From Odontesthes bonariensis (taxonomy: Eukaryota; Chordata; Actinopteri; Atheriniformes; Atherinopsidae), in contig NC_134507.1 of the NCBI RefSeq assembly GCF_027942865.1, forward strand, positions 33,524,447-33,588,446: 64,000 bases of DNA, given 5' to 3'. The translations under genes and the position numbers were made by a program. Position 1 is the stretch's first letter, and each line of letters begins with the position of its first letter. The notes under the pieces are model-generated. The model was not told the DNA's origin, ran no database searches, and saw only the letters and a program-made list of their open reading frames with translations. Below, in pieces: positions 1-12,129 of the stretch.

Positions 1-1531
1 TGCAGAAAACAGTAAAATATTAACTCAGCAATAAAAACAAACCGTGTACAAGACATGAAAAGAGCACATTAAAACAAGGCAAACAGGCCAATTGAGGAAT
101 CTATGGAGGATTAAAATTCAAAAGATAGTTTTCATAGACAAACCAGTCTTCAAATCAACTTTATTTTTCTTAAATGGCATCAGCAACACATCCTCTCGCT
201 TAGAGTTGCTCCAACATCTTTCCTGGACCACTTATGAGCACAAACTGCTGGATAGAAATTTGAAAGCTGGATGAGGAGCTGGGTACTGGGAGAGCACCAT
301 TAGTTCTACCAATACTTTGCTCAGTGAGTTAGAGCAGAATAGCAAATGAAAGATTTCACGTTTACTCAGTAAACCATGTACACTTCCAACTGTACAAGGA
401 CTGGATAAAGCTTACCCAGGATACCAACTAGGAAATCTGACTTCCCATCTAGAAGTTGTAAATTCAGAGGATCAATAGGCATGTTCTGGCATAACTGCAG
501 AACCTGCCATTACAGAGTGGAAAGGCAACAAGTTGCCTATTAAAGCACAATAGTAGAGTGGTACAGGGTAGGGTTGTCAAAGAATATTCTAAATTTGAAT
601 AGGTTTTACAGACAAAGGTGAAAATTAATAGTCAAATGTGGAAAAACATCTGTGCAGCCGCTGTCTGCATTGAGTCGGCACACTGCATGACGGGGTCAGG
701 GACAGGTCACAGGAGTCACTGCTGAAAGTTGACTTATGTAAAAAGCTACGGTTAGCTCATCATTTGACCACCATTAACATGAGGTTACATCTTGAAAATG
801 TGCACCCAAATGAACATGGCATAATATTAAACTCAAATATGTTTAAACTGTCATTAGCCACTGGCTTGCGATTACTTTAGCATTCCATCTGCAGGGAATG
901 GGGGAAAAACCCATCACATGACACTGCTAAAGACAGCACTGGCTGTGGTTTAATTGCAGAATATTTAAGGAGTAACCAGCCAGGTATTTCAAGCAAAATG
1001 TTTGTTTGGCAAGCCTTCAGGTTGGCTACCGTGCACTCAGCAATCTTTGCCCGGAGTTACGTGGTGGCACAAAGTTGTACCAATTTGAAGCATGCACTGC
1101 ATAGAAGGGGTTGTGTCTGGCTGCCATGTACAGGTGTAGAGAAATGGCTGCAAAGGATGCTGTAGCTGATCACTATAGTCAATTGAGCAAAGGGTGCAAC
1201 TATTTAACACCTTCATAGCAATTCCTCTCAAGATGCAGAGCTTTGAGAAGCCATGTTTGAAACCAAAAGCAGAACGTCCTAGTCAAATATGACAGGTGAT
1301 GCCTGCCATTTGCCTTGAACCCAGATGGTGTACATAGGACATCATTTCCCTTAGTCAATCATTCTGAAGCTAGATCATTTGACAAGACTTTATTCAAAGA
1401 CTAAAAAGAATCTTCTTATAACGTTGGTTTCAGCTTTTCAATCTGAAACAGAACCAGATTAGTTAGAGCATTGAGATAAAGACATTTGCAGGTACCACTT
1501 TCAACATACCCTCTGCACATCATGTTCAGCT
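1..1531. other. No supported gene; possible hAT scrap near 567-620
   Basis: I see no convincing exon here. Short open frames exist, but none has splice signals or a recognisable motif. The stretch beginning GTAGGGTTGTCAAAGAATAT near 567 resembles the end of a common fish hAT-type repeat, but no partner end or target duplication was found. The interval lies downstream of the minus-strand gene ending at 1532 and could hold its 3' UTR. Confidence 0.3.
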
Positions 1532-2850
1532 CTAGCGGGCACTTGGGATGAACTTTTTCTGCTGCCCAGAACCATGGCTGTCAGTAATATGCTCCTTCAA
1601 GTAGTGGACATCCTGAAAGTAGTCTTTGCCCTTCTCATGCTGCTGGCTGAAGGTGCTGTAGGTTCCAGAGGGGTACAAGCCGTACAAAAGCCTGTAGTCA
1701 AAGTCAGGAGATCCACCCACACCAAAGCGTGGCACCAGTACGGTTGCGGATCCCGGTCCAGACCCTTGGCGTTCATCCGGGTAGCCGAATTCCTCCGTCT
1801 GCTGCTGGTAATTCCCGAGTTCAGCTTCCTTCGTGACACTGGAGGTCTCCCCTGACTGGAGGACAGGGCCAGGTGGTGACAGGGGGGCTGCAGGGAGAAC
1901 GTCAGTGAGGCTGAGGGCTTGGGCTGACGCATCCTCAAAGACTGAGGGAGCAATAGCCCACTGGGTTTCTGTGTGGAGACATTTCACAATTAGTCCTTTT
2001 CACAGCAGAAGCTCTGATAGCACAGAGTGTTGACATCGCAGTTTCCTAGGATGTAAACTTAAAAGCTCCACTCCAAACATATTTTGGGCCATCTACACTC
2101 CAAGCAGAAGATTTACCTTGTGGTCCAGGTTGGGCAGCTCCAGGTTGCAGAGCGCCAGATCCTACGTCAACAGGCACATAAGTGACAGTAGAGTATCCTG
2201 TTGCAGGCAGGCCAGAGCTCAAGCTGCTCAATGCTGGACCCGTCTGAACAGCCTGTGGGACACCAGAAGCTTGCACAGCCATTTGCACGGGCACAACGGA
2301 GCCAGAGCTGCTGAATCTTGGGTCTGCCTGAAGAGCACCTTGGACAAGGCCAGGAGCTTGGACAAAACCGGGAGCTTGGACAACCAATTGCGTTGGCACA
2401 AATGAGCCATAGCCGCTGAGTCTTGGGTCAGCCTGAAGAACAGGTTGACTTTGACCAGAGACCAGCACAGGTGTCGCCATATAAGTGTTACTGGAAGCAG
2501 TGTTGGGCACGGTCACCGGGCGGCCAGCGGTTGCTCCCTGGTAAGAGCCAAAATGACCTGCAGCTCTTGTGCCGCTGCTGCTCTGGCCTGCTGATTTTGA
2601 ACCTGGGTGCATGAGAACAAGTTTAGCAGAAGCTGATTCAAGCAAGCATGTAATATTTTACCACAACAGATGATAGCATACCTTTAGTGGGAAAACCCCA
2701 TGTAGCAGCAGTCAACAAGGCAAAGAGGGAAATCCTGAAATTATGTACAACAAAGAGTAAGAATGCAGTATTAACCAATGTTTCCAATCAAACAAAAACT
2801 GTAAAAGGCAGCTTGTGCTTATACCTCAGGAAGAACCCAGCAGCTGTCAT
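1532..2850 (-). CDS. Unrecognised secreted low-complexity protein, gene A (4 coding exons)
   Basis: The exons I assign are 2850-2825, 2734-2682, 2602-2117 and 1968-1532, together 1002 nt or 333 residues. All have GT-AG borders and the reading phases (2, 1, 1) agree at every join. The ATG at 2850 starts a short exon, and the next exon completes a hydrophobic signal peptide (MTAAGFFLR, then ISLFALLTAATWGFPTK). The mature protein is rich in Gly, Ser, Gln, Pro and Val. It has imperfect internal repeats of the type LQADPRxSxxGSxVPxQxxVQA, and a Tyr-rich, charged C-terminal part around YRLLYGLYPSGTY. I saw no cysteine framework, zona pellucida domain or enzyme motif. The signal peptide implies secretion. 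Exon plan and phase match the genes at 6.7-7.8 and 10.5-11.1 kb, so the three look like a tandem family. Egg-coat, skin or matrix roles are all possible and none is shown. Exon structure is likely; function is unknown. Confidence 0.75.
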
Positions 2851-4180
2851 GGTGAAAACAAGCTATGAGAGGAAACAGCAAGGGTGAAGGTTTATAAATA
2901 ATGCCACAGAGCAGCCCAGACCAATCAAAGCTTAACGAGCTAACAACAGACAGCTGCTTGTGAGGGACTATCAGGACAGGTGGACGCTGGAGGCTCATCT
3001 GGTTGTTCTGGTATCAGCCTCATTAAGTGAGGTTACATGGCACTGAAAGAATCGGATTAAGGGCTAAATTAAAATAAGACTGATTTATTAAGTTCATGTG
3101 TACACCTTAATCTGACAAAAAATTGGATCGGATCGGGTTACTCGCGATCGGATTAAGACCCCGAGATAACTCGGTTGTGCGTCGCGTTTGTGCAATAAGC
3201 AGCTCATCACAAACAAAATGTAGAGGGACGTAGCATCATCTTGCCCTTCGTTCGCCATCTTTCTCGAATGCCTGAGTTTGTTGTTGTTGTTGGTTGTGGT
3301 GAAGAGGTCAACCGGAGGTGGCTCTATTAGCAATAGTTGAAACGGGTACAGCGCCACCTATCGTACCGGGCGGGGTATGACGTGCTTTGTGCCTATGATT
3401 CGATTCATTCACCGCCATATAGCCAAGGATAATTACCCTTGCTCAAATAAGGAGCATAACCCAACCATAGCTATAATCGAACTAATCTCATCATATAGAC
3501 CCACTGAATATCACCTCTCAGCTCCACCCTCCTGTCTGTGCTAAAGGCACTTAGTCACTGCCAAACATTGTACTGTCTATTGCTGTGCACTTATTCTGAG
3601 TTTCTCTCGGAATTTCAGTTACATGTAGGAGCTGGAAATAACAGCCTAGATGTTGAGTTTTCACACCGACCCACTCACACATTCAACAAGTAAACTGAGG
3701 CCTGTAGAGTCTGAGATGTAGCTCTTATTGATCCTTTAAAGGAGACATGTTTTGCCCTTTTTGGTACAATTTCCCGAGGTCTTACTGAAATGTGTGAGAC
3801 AGGCTTTGGTCAAAATTCTTGAGAAAGCCAGATTCTCGTTACCATGGTAACTGCCGAGCAAGCTGCGGGGGAGGAAGAAAGTTGGTGAAAAGAACGTTAC
3901 TCTGGTAGAATGGAACAACAATATCAGTCTGAACTGGAGTCAAACCCTGAACAAGAAGGAGCTCCCAGAGGTTCCACCATAAAGCTGCAACAGGATGCTG
4001 GGGAAGCGTTAGTTTATGCTTCTTTGTACGTTGGCTAAAGACACACTGTTATGCTGGCTGTTGCTGACACGAGTTTGTATCAAATATTGTATTTACATGA
4101 GTCACCCGCATAAGCGTAGGAACTGGCATAGACGTAGACGTGCCTCTACGTGTAGACGTGTTTTCTTTGTTGGGTGTATT
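2851..4180. other. Intergenic; no supported gene
   Basis: Upstream flank of gene A. A stretch at about 3110-3420 is CpG-rich compared with its AT-rich surroundings and may be an old DNA-transposon remnant, but I found no terminal repeats or target duplication. Nothing else here can be supported. Confidence 0.3.
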
Positions 4181-4823
4181 GGAAGCAGCAGACACCTGGG
4201 ATTGATGGTTTCCTGAGCTCGCTGTTACAGCTTCTGGCCTGTTGGCGGGTTCCTCACAACCTTCCTCTTTGCCACTTTCAAAGGGAAATATATAGAAACC
4301 CTCACACATACTTTATGCTTTACTGAAGAAAGGGATGATATGTATTAGTTCAAGGTGCTCTGTATTTAGTCTGACCCACAACTGGTCACAACAGGACGAT
4401 CATCTTCAACATCAGTGCTCAGTGACAGCTGCAGAAGTATGTGTAGAAACCTGATCTGTATTTAGACTGTTTCTGTCCAGTCCAGCTCTCTGAGCCGACA
4501 ACAAAACTCCCTCTGAGTGCTGCCCACAGAGGGAGTGGGACAGCTTCCTGAATCTGTAACCTTCCTCTTGGCGTGTTGAGCTGCAGAGGCCTGGGGATGA
4601 TTTTGCAGGAGCTGGACATCCTCTAAGTGAGGAGTCCCAGCAGCAGCAGAGACCTCTGACTGCTCCTCTAACAACAGCAGATTTTCTGTGTTGGCTGTGT
4701 TGGAAGCAGCAGAGACCTGGGATTGATGGTTTCCTGAGCTCGCTGTTACAGCTTCTGGCCTGTTGGCGGGTTCCTCACAACTTTCCTCTTTGCCACTTTC
4801 AAAGGGAAATATGTAGAAACCCT
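4180..4823 (-). repeat. Segmental repeat, two copies of about 110 bp
   Basis: The segments at about 4182-4303 and 4710-4823 are nearly identical and lie in the same orientation. On the minus strand both encode a peptide containing GFYIFPFESGKEE and CEEPANRPEAVTASSG. They differ by a few substitutions. The repeat lies inside the open minus-strand frame described at 4462-4880, so it probably arose by duplication within a coding sequence. Confidence 0.7.
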
Positions 4824-4880
4824 CCGACTCATTTTCCAGAATCTCTTCATCTACTATGTCACCCCACAGAAGTGCAGGAG
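4462..4880 (-). pseudogene. Unrecognised coding fragment with duplicated motif
   Basis: A minus-strand frame stays open for about 135 codons and ends at a stop at 4462. It reads acidic, Ser/Ala/Glu-rich protein (DIVDEEILENESEGFYIFPF, later LLLLEEQSEVSAAAG). A second copy of the GFYIFPF module lies about 530 bp further along at 4182-4303 but continues into unrelated sequence. I found no start codon with context, splice pair or known domain. It could be an exon of a transposon protein or of a degraded host gene. The preserved frame across a duplicated module suggests former coding use. Confidence 0.35.
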
Positions 4881-5279
4881 AGGATATTCTGCTTTGACTC
4901 GTTTTGCTTGTTGTTTTTTAGCGTTTGTCTAAATGACTTTTTAAGTACGTGTTGTTTTTCAGGCGCTTTGTCTTTCAGGCTTTTAGAAACTACAGTGATG
5001 TCATGTCCTCTGATGACATGTTTCCACTTTGATGTCATGCAAAACTGTGAGGATACCCTCTCTTTTTCAGCTTTATGATCTGAACTGTAAATAATATGCA
5101 GCACATGTTCATAGAGCCCAGGCAATAGTGGTAAACATGGGTTGTATGAATGGTGTTTGAGATGTAAATGAAAACAGAAGCAGTGATCCTTTTTATATAT
5201 GTGATTAAAAATGGGACAACAGTAACTGAACCTGAATGCATCATTGTCCAGGTCAGTAATAATGTATTTATTGTATGCA

Positions 5280-5625
5280 AGGGCGGACTGGTCATCGGGA
5301 GTACCGGGACTTTTCCCGGTGGACCGGTGCGAAATAGAGTTTTAATGTAATTGGGCTGGCCTTTGATGTGATAACCAATGTTAACAGATCCTCTAGTGTC
5401 TGGCTAATCAACATTGGAGGGCCCAGGGTATAGGCCCCTCCTCCACTACATCTGTCAATTCATCAATTGGAAGCTCGGCTCTTTACTGTTGAAAATCAAC
5501 CGATAGCGAGCCAGGTCCCTTTTGCCAGTGTGGAGCCACCTAGCGTGGCTAGCTCAATTAGCCTACCCATAGCAGAGTAAAAAAATGCTCCAGAAAAAGA
5601 AGCCCTACCCCACCTTTAAGCCTTA
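5280..5625. mobile_element. DNA-transposon fragments (hAT-like head, TTAA-type miniature-element end)
   Basis: GGGCGGACTGGTCATCGGGA at about 5281 matches the start of a widespread fish hAT-like repeat. The right part, 5577-5622, is nearly identical to the right end of the miniature element at 16353-16889, including CCCTACCCCACCTTTAA. The left end of that miniature element is absent here, so this is a truncated copy next to another repeat. Confidence 0.5.
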
Positions 5626-6699
5626 ATTAATACTTAGTACTGTGCAGTGTTCGCCGTATGTTATTTGAAAAAATTGGTTATTGTTACCATATTGTCATAA
5701 GCTACTATGCGAGTGCGAGCCGCCAATTAAAGGTTGAGGAGCCGCATAATGAGTAGCTCTGCTTTAACCTATCCCTGCTGCCAATTGAAAGAGTCAGGGT
5801 ACACCCTGGACAGCTCTCCAGTCCACTCAGGAAAAGGTCTAATAATTTCCACACTTCCATTCACTGGGACTCTGCTAGAACTGTTTGGAGACCTTTGAGA
5901 GCCGTATCAGAGCCTAGTGTGGGAGAGTACTTTGAAAGTGATCTTAAACTAAGTTAGAAAATATTTTGGAAATGATCATGTAGCTTTGAGCTTGAGGGAA
6001 TTCAAAAATGCATCTTCCACATGTGGTAGAAGATCAGGAAAACAGAAGCAGAGGAGATATTCAAGTCTTGTGTAAGATGAAAACCAACATGGGAAGATGT
6101 GCAATGCCACGTTAAGGACCGAGTCTGTATGAAGCAGTGGCCTCACACACAGAAGGCAAGTCGAGACAAAGTTGGTTAAGAGGGATGTATGGCTCTGTTG
6201 AGGCACACAGAAGACACCAAGCAGAGGAGGGGCAAAGATACATAGCATAAGCTTATGAGTCACATGCAATTAAAGCTTGGAAAAGGCCAGCGAGTGCAGA
6301 TTTAACTGAGGCACCTTCATTGTGCAAGGGCAAGCAGGGCCACTGTATTGAGCTTCATCAAGTTATTTTGGTCTGGGTTTGTGTAATGCAATTCAACCAT
6401 GAGGAGAAGGAAACATGTAGTGGTGGAATTTAAAGCAGAAGTATTCAGTTTGCCCTTCAAAAGCAGAGTCAGCCTCAGTGGGTGTGGTGAAGACTCAAAT
6501 CTTCTATGAAGTGAAGACAAACCTTGAGATCAAGTATTCAATACACAGACCACGTATTATTGGTCAAGTTTATTTTGCCAGAGCTCAGCCACATGTTGGA
6601 ATCTCCATGGAAGTGTCCATGAGAGTCACCTGCAGAAAACACAAGGAGTCAGTATTGATACAGGAGTCTCAATACTTCAGACACTAGTCCAGCTTTACC

Positions 6700-7778
6700 T
6701 TAGTACAACTTCTGCCCTTTAGACCCAGTCTTGGCATCAAAGTGGTCAAAAGCATCCTGGGAGTATTTGGCGTGCGAACTGGAGTCGCGGGCTCGTTGGT
6801 AGCCACTGCTGGACTGGACGACGTGGGATGAAGGGTATACAGCGCGCATCTCAGATGTGTCCTTAGGGACCTGGTCGGAGGTCCAGGCAGACTGTGGGAA
6901 AGAACGGTCGATCTTCAAGTTCATTAGGGCAGCAAGGAAACGGGCAAAGTCTGCGTCCTGCGCAGTAAAGCCAGCATTAGACCCAGAGGAGACGCCGCTG
7001 CCGTAGCCAGACCCAGAGGAGACGCCGCTGCCGTAGCCAGACCCAGAGGAGACGCCGCTGCCGTAGCCAGACCCAGAGGAGACGCCGCTGCCGTAGCCAG
7101 ACCCAGAGGAGACGCCGCTGCCGTAGCCAGACCCAGAGGAGACGCCGCTGCCGTAGCCAGACGTGCTACTACCAGAGCCAGAGGATCCACTGTTTTGACC
7201 TGAGCCCAGAAATTAGTTGAAGCAAAGTATGACAGCATGGTTAGTCATGCTCTCAGTAGCCTCTGTATCACTGCCAATATGTTTAGTAACAAAAACAAAG
7301 CTAAAGGAGCATCTGCAGTTCAAGTGGGTCATTAAACCTGAAGTAAGTAAGTAAGTAATTTATTTATACAGCGCCTTTCGCAGACCAGGGTCACAAAGCG
7401 CTTTATAGGTACAATAGAAACACACAGTTAAGAAGTACATATAAGTATTAGTTTAAAAAAGGCCAAAGCAACTCAGTCACAATCAAGTCTAATATATTGG
7501 AAGATTTGAGGCTGCATGATTAATATAGTTGCAGACCCTCTTCTCTCTCATTCCTAAACAACTTCCCATGTTGGCTGCCTTAATATAAACTGCACCTAAA
7601 TGTTGATATACTTGCTTTTCTGGGGGGGATAACATGTTCCAATGCTGAAGAGCAGGACACAAAGCCAGGAAATCCTGTTTGGATTTCAAAAGAAAAGAAA
7701 GAAACTTTAGTATATAGGAGAACAAAAACCTAAACCATTAAACATGAAGACTCACCTGAAGAAAACCTTAAACAACAT
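6700..7778 (-). CDS. Unrecognised secreted Gly/Ser/Tyr-rich protein, gene B (3 coding exons)
   Basis: Proposed exons are 7778-7756 (MLFKVFF plus two bases), 7674-7616 (signal-peptide core ISWLCVLLFSIGTCYPPQK) and 7199-6700, together 582 nt or 193 residues. The phases match genes A and C. The second intron needs a GC donor (GCAAGT at 7615-7610); the neighbouring GT donor would put a stop in the third exon. After the signal peptide come GQ-, NSGSSGSGSS-type linkers and six perfect copies of the ten-residue unit GYGSGVSSGS. A non-repetitive C-terminal half follows, containing AQDADFARFLAALMNLKI and ending KGQKLY. Only the signal peptide argues for location (secreted). Gly-Ser-Tyr repeats suggest a structural or matrix-like protein, but this is inference. 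Confidence 0.7.
6979..7162 (-). repeat. Coding minisatellite, 30-bp unit x about 6
   Basis: Six head-to-tail 30-bp units are identical by eye (each holds GACGCCGCTGCCGTAGC) and stay in frame inside the last exon of gene B, giving a ten-residue Gly/Ser/Tyr/Val repeat. Perfect copies imply recent expansion or homogenisation, so repeat number is likely to vary between individuals. Confidence 0.9.
7340..7440 (-). mobile_element. LINE/SINE 3'-tail fragment, L2-type
   Basis: On the minus strand the sequence runs AAAGCGCTTTGTGACC, then AAAGGCGCTGTATAAATAAA, then an (ACTT)n tail. This is the widespread fish non-LTR 3' end with a short simple-repeat tail. The related tail at 31695-31755 lies on the plus strand. 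No coding part is attached. Confidence 0.55.
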
Positions 7779-7799
7779 GTTGAACAAGACAAAACAGCA

Positions 7800-10545
7800 G
7801 CAACACAATTCAGATAAAACTGGTCAAAAACAGCAATCTAGTGACTGCTGTTGAGAGAAGATTTGTGCTGTAACTCATCTGAGGCTGCAGCTGACTTTAT
7901 ATTGGTGCTCTACCTGCTCTAATTACACTCATAAACCTCACCTGGGACCCAGTCAGATCGTGCTGCATTCAATTCAGCTCGGAAAATGAACACTTCTGAC
8001 ATCCCATTAAAAAGGTTTGTTGCAACATGTGAGGAATGAACATGGGATGTTTTAAAGAAGGTGAATTCCGCTTGGTCAGATACGGTGTTAAACATCTGGA
8101 CCAAAGTCCTGCAGATCACTGTGGGCCCCTAATCTCTGGCTGGGGAGTGTGAGGGGAGTGACAGAGATTTGGTCTGAAGGACTCCAGGTTATAACCTCGG
8201 TTCTAATACGTCACAAACACGTCACAGTCACGAAATTGGGGTCCAACACATCACTTGTCCACTTCACTAGTGGGAGCTGCTAGTTGGGTTTCAAGGGGAA
8301 AAAAGTGAGCTCAGCGTGACATAAGACTGTAGTCTTAGTAAGTTAACATGCTGAGTTCTGGAAATAACTCTAAAATAAGGTTGACTCCTTGGCAGGAATA
8401 AGGAGCTCTGCAGCTCTCTCATCCAGAGGATCTAGAAGCATGGACGTGTTTGGAACATAGCAGAGGGTGGATTCTTACTAAAGTCACGCTAACTGCCTTT
8501 TGCACACTCTGAGATGTTTAAAGCTCAGGTTAATATCTGAGCTGAGATGTAGAAACGTGAGACAACATGATGCAGAGCTGCTCTTTTATTAAGTGATATG
8601 GAGGAGATCTTAGATTTATTTCAGATGAACTTGATTAAACAGGACATAACGGAGGTTAAATGTTTAAAGCACCTTGTGCCTTCATTTTGTTCATATCTGG
8701 AAGTGTTTCTCAAATTTGTCTTGACGATTTCTGTGGATTTCCATCATTCCTCCTGAAAACTTGTTGCCTTGTGAGAACAACCACAGACTCCCACAGACTC
8801 CCTGTGACACAGCAAACTTCCAACATGGGAAATGTGACATTTGAGCACTTTATAGTCTGTTGGCGACTGTTTTCTGTTCTTTGTACTGTGGAGGCTTTAG
8901 CAGCCATCAGTGAGGTGGAACTGTACTGAAAATACACTGAAGTTAAAGTTACATTTTTAACTCATTTAAAGGGAAAATGCATCTATTTGAATAATGCTCT
9001 TTTTTAATATGGGTCTAAGTTTCTGAGAAAGTCTTTTTTACTGTAAAATGTTGACTGTCACACCTGAACTTCATATTTATTCATGAAAATGAGAATATTT
9101 ATATCCCCAGGTTGTTTTAATTCTGAAAACTAACATTTGTTACAGTAGTTCACATCATCTGTCCTCAGAATTACTTTCATAAAATCCAACAAAGACCAGA
9201 CTTTATCATGTTCATATTTAAACTGCAACCTGCAGGTTGACAATGTGAATGACTTAAAGTGTGGAAACAAGTCCACAGAAGTTTTTTCTTTTAATTATAT
9301 GTCAATAAATATCAACTATGTGCAAGTAGTCCCCACAGGCAGTGTCCTTGCTGTAGGGACGACCAGGTAAGACATCTGATTCTCACATATAGATGGACCA
9401 TTTGCTGTTGCATTATGCCAAGTATTAATCAGACATGTTTGTTCATGTTCCAGACAGGATAGTGAATGCTTTTGTGCACAGTCCATTGTGTGGTTGTACA
9501 GCTCACGACTTCAGGTGGGGTATGAGATGTTTTCTGGAGCATTTTTTAATCATAGACTGAAAACCTCCTCACGATCCCATTGCACCCACCAAAATAGAAT
9601 GTATGGGAAAAAGAATATATTTTAGTCCATTGCAGAGGGTGTAGCAAGAGGAAATGTCTGACCAACAGAAGTAATGATGAGTTACTTCTATTGGATTCTG
9701 ACATGCCAATCAACCGTCAGCCCCCCCTCACGTTCACAGACTCCTTCATGTGTTTTAAAGGCGTGGGCTGAAGGGAGAGGCAAGGTTGTGTATTTTCAAA
9801 AATATAGCATGCAGGAACCGTTTTTCCAAGATCTCATACCTCACCTTTTACTGAATATATTCCAACACCTGGCTCGCCTTCTTGCATCCAAATGTAGAAC
9901 AAAATAGATCTTTGCCCCACCACCTGATCCAACTTACTTCCAGGTAGTGAGTAAGTGACAACATTGAGCCTATAAATTTTGTTGCCAAGCCACTTCACTA
10001 AAAGTAGCTGCCACATCTTTTGATTTGTGTAGCACAAGCTTCATTACAAGTATTCAGAGTACAAGACCTTTGCAACCACAGACGATATTATGAAGCCATC
10101 CTTGGTCATGGACTTGCAGCAGTGGAATCTTCTGATAGAGCTCAAGGCCACACCTTTACCCACTGCTGTCAGAGAGCTGCAGTTGGCTTTTCAGCCATTT
10201 TTAGTTGGGAATGCATTCCAAGCTGAAGCCGTCAAGACCTTCACAAGCTCACCTTTGAGCAGATACTGTCCTTAAGTTAATGCCAACACCTTATTTATAG
10301 GATTAAGTCATGTCAACCTGTCAGGCCCTCAACTATCCCCTCCAACCCACAACTGGATGACCCAGAGACAGCTAGGAGCCATTTGATGGTGCAACAAGGT
10401 ATTCAAGTTAAAGCCATTTATTCAAGCGGTAGCAGCAGCGATGCCTCTAGAATATGCAGATCTGCAACACAAAGAAAGTCAGTCACCTACCAGCAGCTAC
10501 AGAGAGCACACATGCAGAGTAAAGTGAGCCTCACCAGAAAGATCC
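7800..10545. other. Intergenic between genes B and C; no supported gene
   Basis: I found no exon with matching splice sites or a known protein motif. The sequence is AT-rich with scattered short open frames. Nothing in it is repeated elsewhere in the window that I could see. Confidence 0.3.
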
Positions 10546-11075
10546 TCAGAAGCCGCTCTGAACTTGAACCTTGTGCTGAGATGTTTTGCCGTGGTCTGGC
10601 TCAGATTCTGTTGGGGTGTAGCGGAACTGGCTGAACAGCACACGCTTCTTGTTGTAGCGGGACCGAGATTTGTAAGCGTAGACTTGATCCTCGTCGGCCA
10701 CAGGAGTGAAGACTGGCTCGTCCTCGCCGCTGGTGTCAGATGAAAGGCTCCAGCTCCCATCTTCAAACTGGTAATTGCTGCCAGGAGCTCCATACTGACC
10801 TCCCTGAGCACCATGCTGCTGTGCTCCAGAACCACTGGTTCCAGTTTGTTTCTGATACGTTGGCTTAGATAGATCTTGTCCATAAACTGAATACATGGGT
10901 GAGGAAACAGAGAATTAAGATCAGCCTTCCATTTACAACCCGAGTCAATTTAAACTGCTTTTAGTTGCTGAGCTTTGATTGGGATCAGCTTACCGCTTTG
11001 TGCAGGAATGCAGGCGATGCTTCCAATCAGCACACAAGAAATCCACAAAAGCCTGCAGAAACAGGGACATCTCAT
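10546..11075 (-). CDS. Unrecognised secreted protein, gene C (5' end uncertain)
   Basis: The last exon is 10886-10546 and the signal-peptide exon is 11052-10994, joined in phase 1 through GTAAGC and TTCAG borders. The signal-peptide core is LLWISCVLIGSIACIPAQS. As in genes A and B, this exon starts with a G completing a split codon, so a short first exon ending in phase 2 is expected. I could not fix it. Alternatively the in-frame ATG at 11075 (MRCPCFCR then LLWIS) may be used without splicing. The mature part is about 113 residues. It starts with a Gln/Gly-rich tract (SGSGAQQHGAQGGQYGAPGS), then an acidic patch (DTSGEDEPVFTPVADEDQV), then a basic tail (YKSRSRYNKKRVLF). No known domain. It is the third member of the same exon-plan family. 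Confidence 0.62.
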
Positions 11076-11279
11076 ATGAAGTTCTGAGTACATTTAGAGA
11101 CCAGTGGGGTCCAACTACCACCTCCCCTTAACATGCCCAGTCCTGTTGAGCTTAACTGTATATTCATAGTGTAATGCTGTGACCAAATGAGGTTCTGCTT
11201 GCCTCAGACATTTAAGGCAGCAGAGGTTCAGTGCCACCACTTAGAAGCACTGGGATAGACTAGAAGTTACACACCTCAT

Positions 11280-12129
11280 TCTGCTGCAATATAATTAAAG
11301 CTTGCCTGGGACCTGCTCCTGCCAAACTGCACTAACACAAAGTTCAGAGCCCTGTGACACTAACCTGAAGCTGCAGGAGCTGCTTTCATATGATCCTCAG
11401 TGCAGAGGGAACTGATTGCTCAGCGGTAACAGCTGCTGCTGAAAGGTGCAAGGCTGCAGTTAACTGGCAACAATGGACTCACATATGGAGCATCTCAGTG
11501 TTATGTCAATAAATAGATAATAATCAGGAACTCTCGTGAGTATTATGTATTTTATTTACATGTATAAATATTAAATTATAAATATAAATGATCAAATATT
11601 CTGAACTGCTGATATACGTGATAATAATAACAATAACTATGGAAGTCGCTCTCAACACGTGAAATGCCTCTCATAGTTCATTATTAGTAGGCTAATTGAT
11701 GAATAAACATCCTGCTGCTGAATATGTGTTTAAAAATAAATCAATCAGAAGGAAACCTGCAGAAGAAAGTCTTCTAGCAGCTGTCTCTCTGTGTTTATTG
11801 GCATACAGCACGCTTAGTGAGATCCAGATCCATGTAGGCACTCAGGACGGATTTAAATAGCGACTCTGAATGGACGGTAAACCCCCACTGAAGGCCCAGT
11901 GAGCCAAAGCACGGCCGCCACTGAAACATATATTTGAAACCTGTCAATATGTTAACTTTGCGTGTTTACCTCTATAACTGGTGTTATATGTAAAACAGAG
12001 CACATGATCAGTTAGCTTTTTAAAAATGTTTATTTTAAAGAAAACGATCAAAACAAGAGTTTTTCTGGAAGAGATTTAAATAAGTTCTGAATATGCATAG
12101 AAGAGAGGTTACATTTGAGTCTATTTTCT
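11280..12129. other. Intergenic; no supported gene
   Basis: This AT-rich flank lies between gene C and the stranded 5S/snRNA repeat piece. An ATG-containing stretch ending GCTTCAG before GTTAGT near 11371-11347 (minus strand) looks like a first exon for gene C, but its phase is wrong by one base. Nothing else is supported. Confidence 0.3.

Noticed and set aside
6979-7162. CRISPR-like array
   Set aside because: The 30-bp units are contiguous without spacers and lie in frame within a eukaryotic exon.
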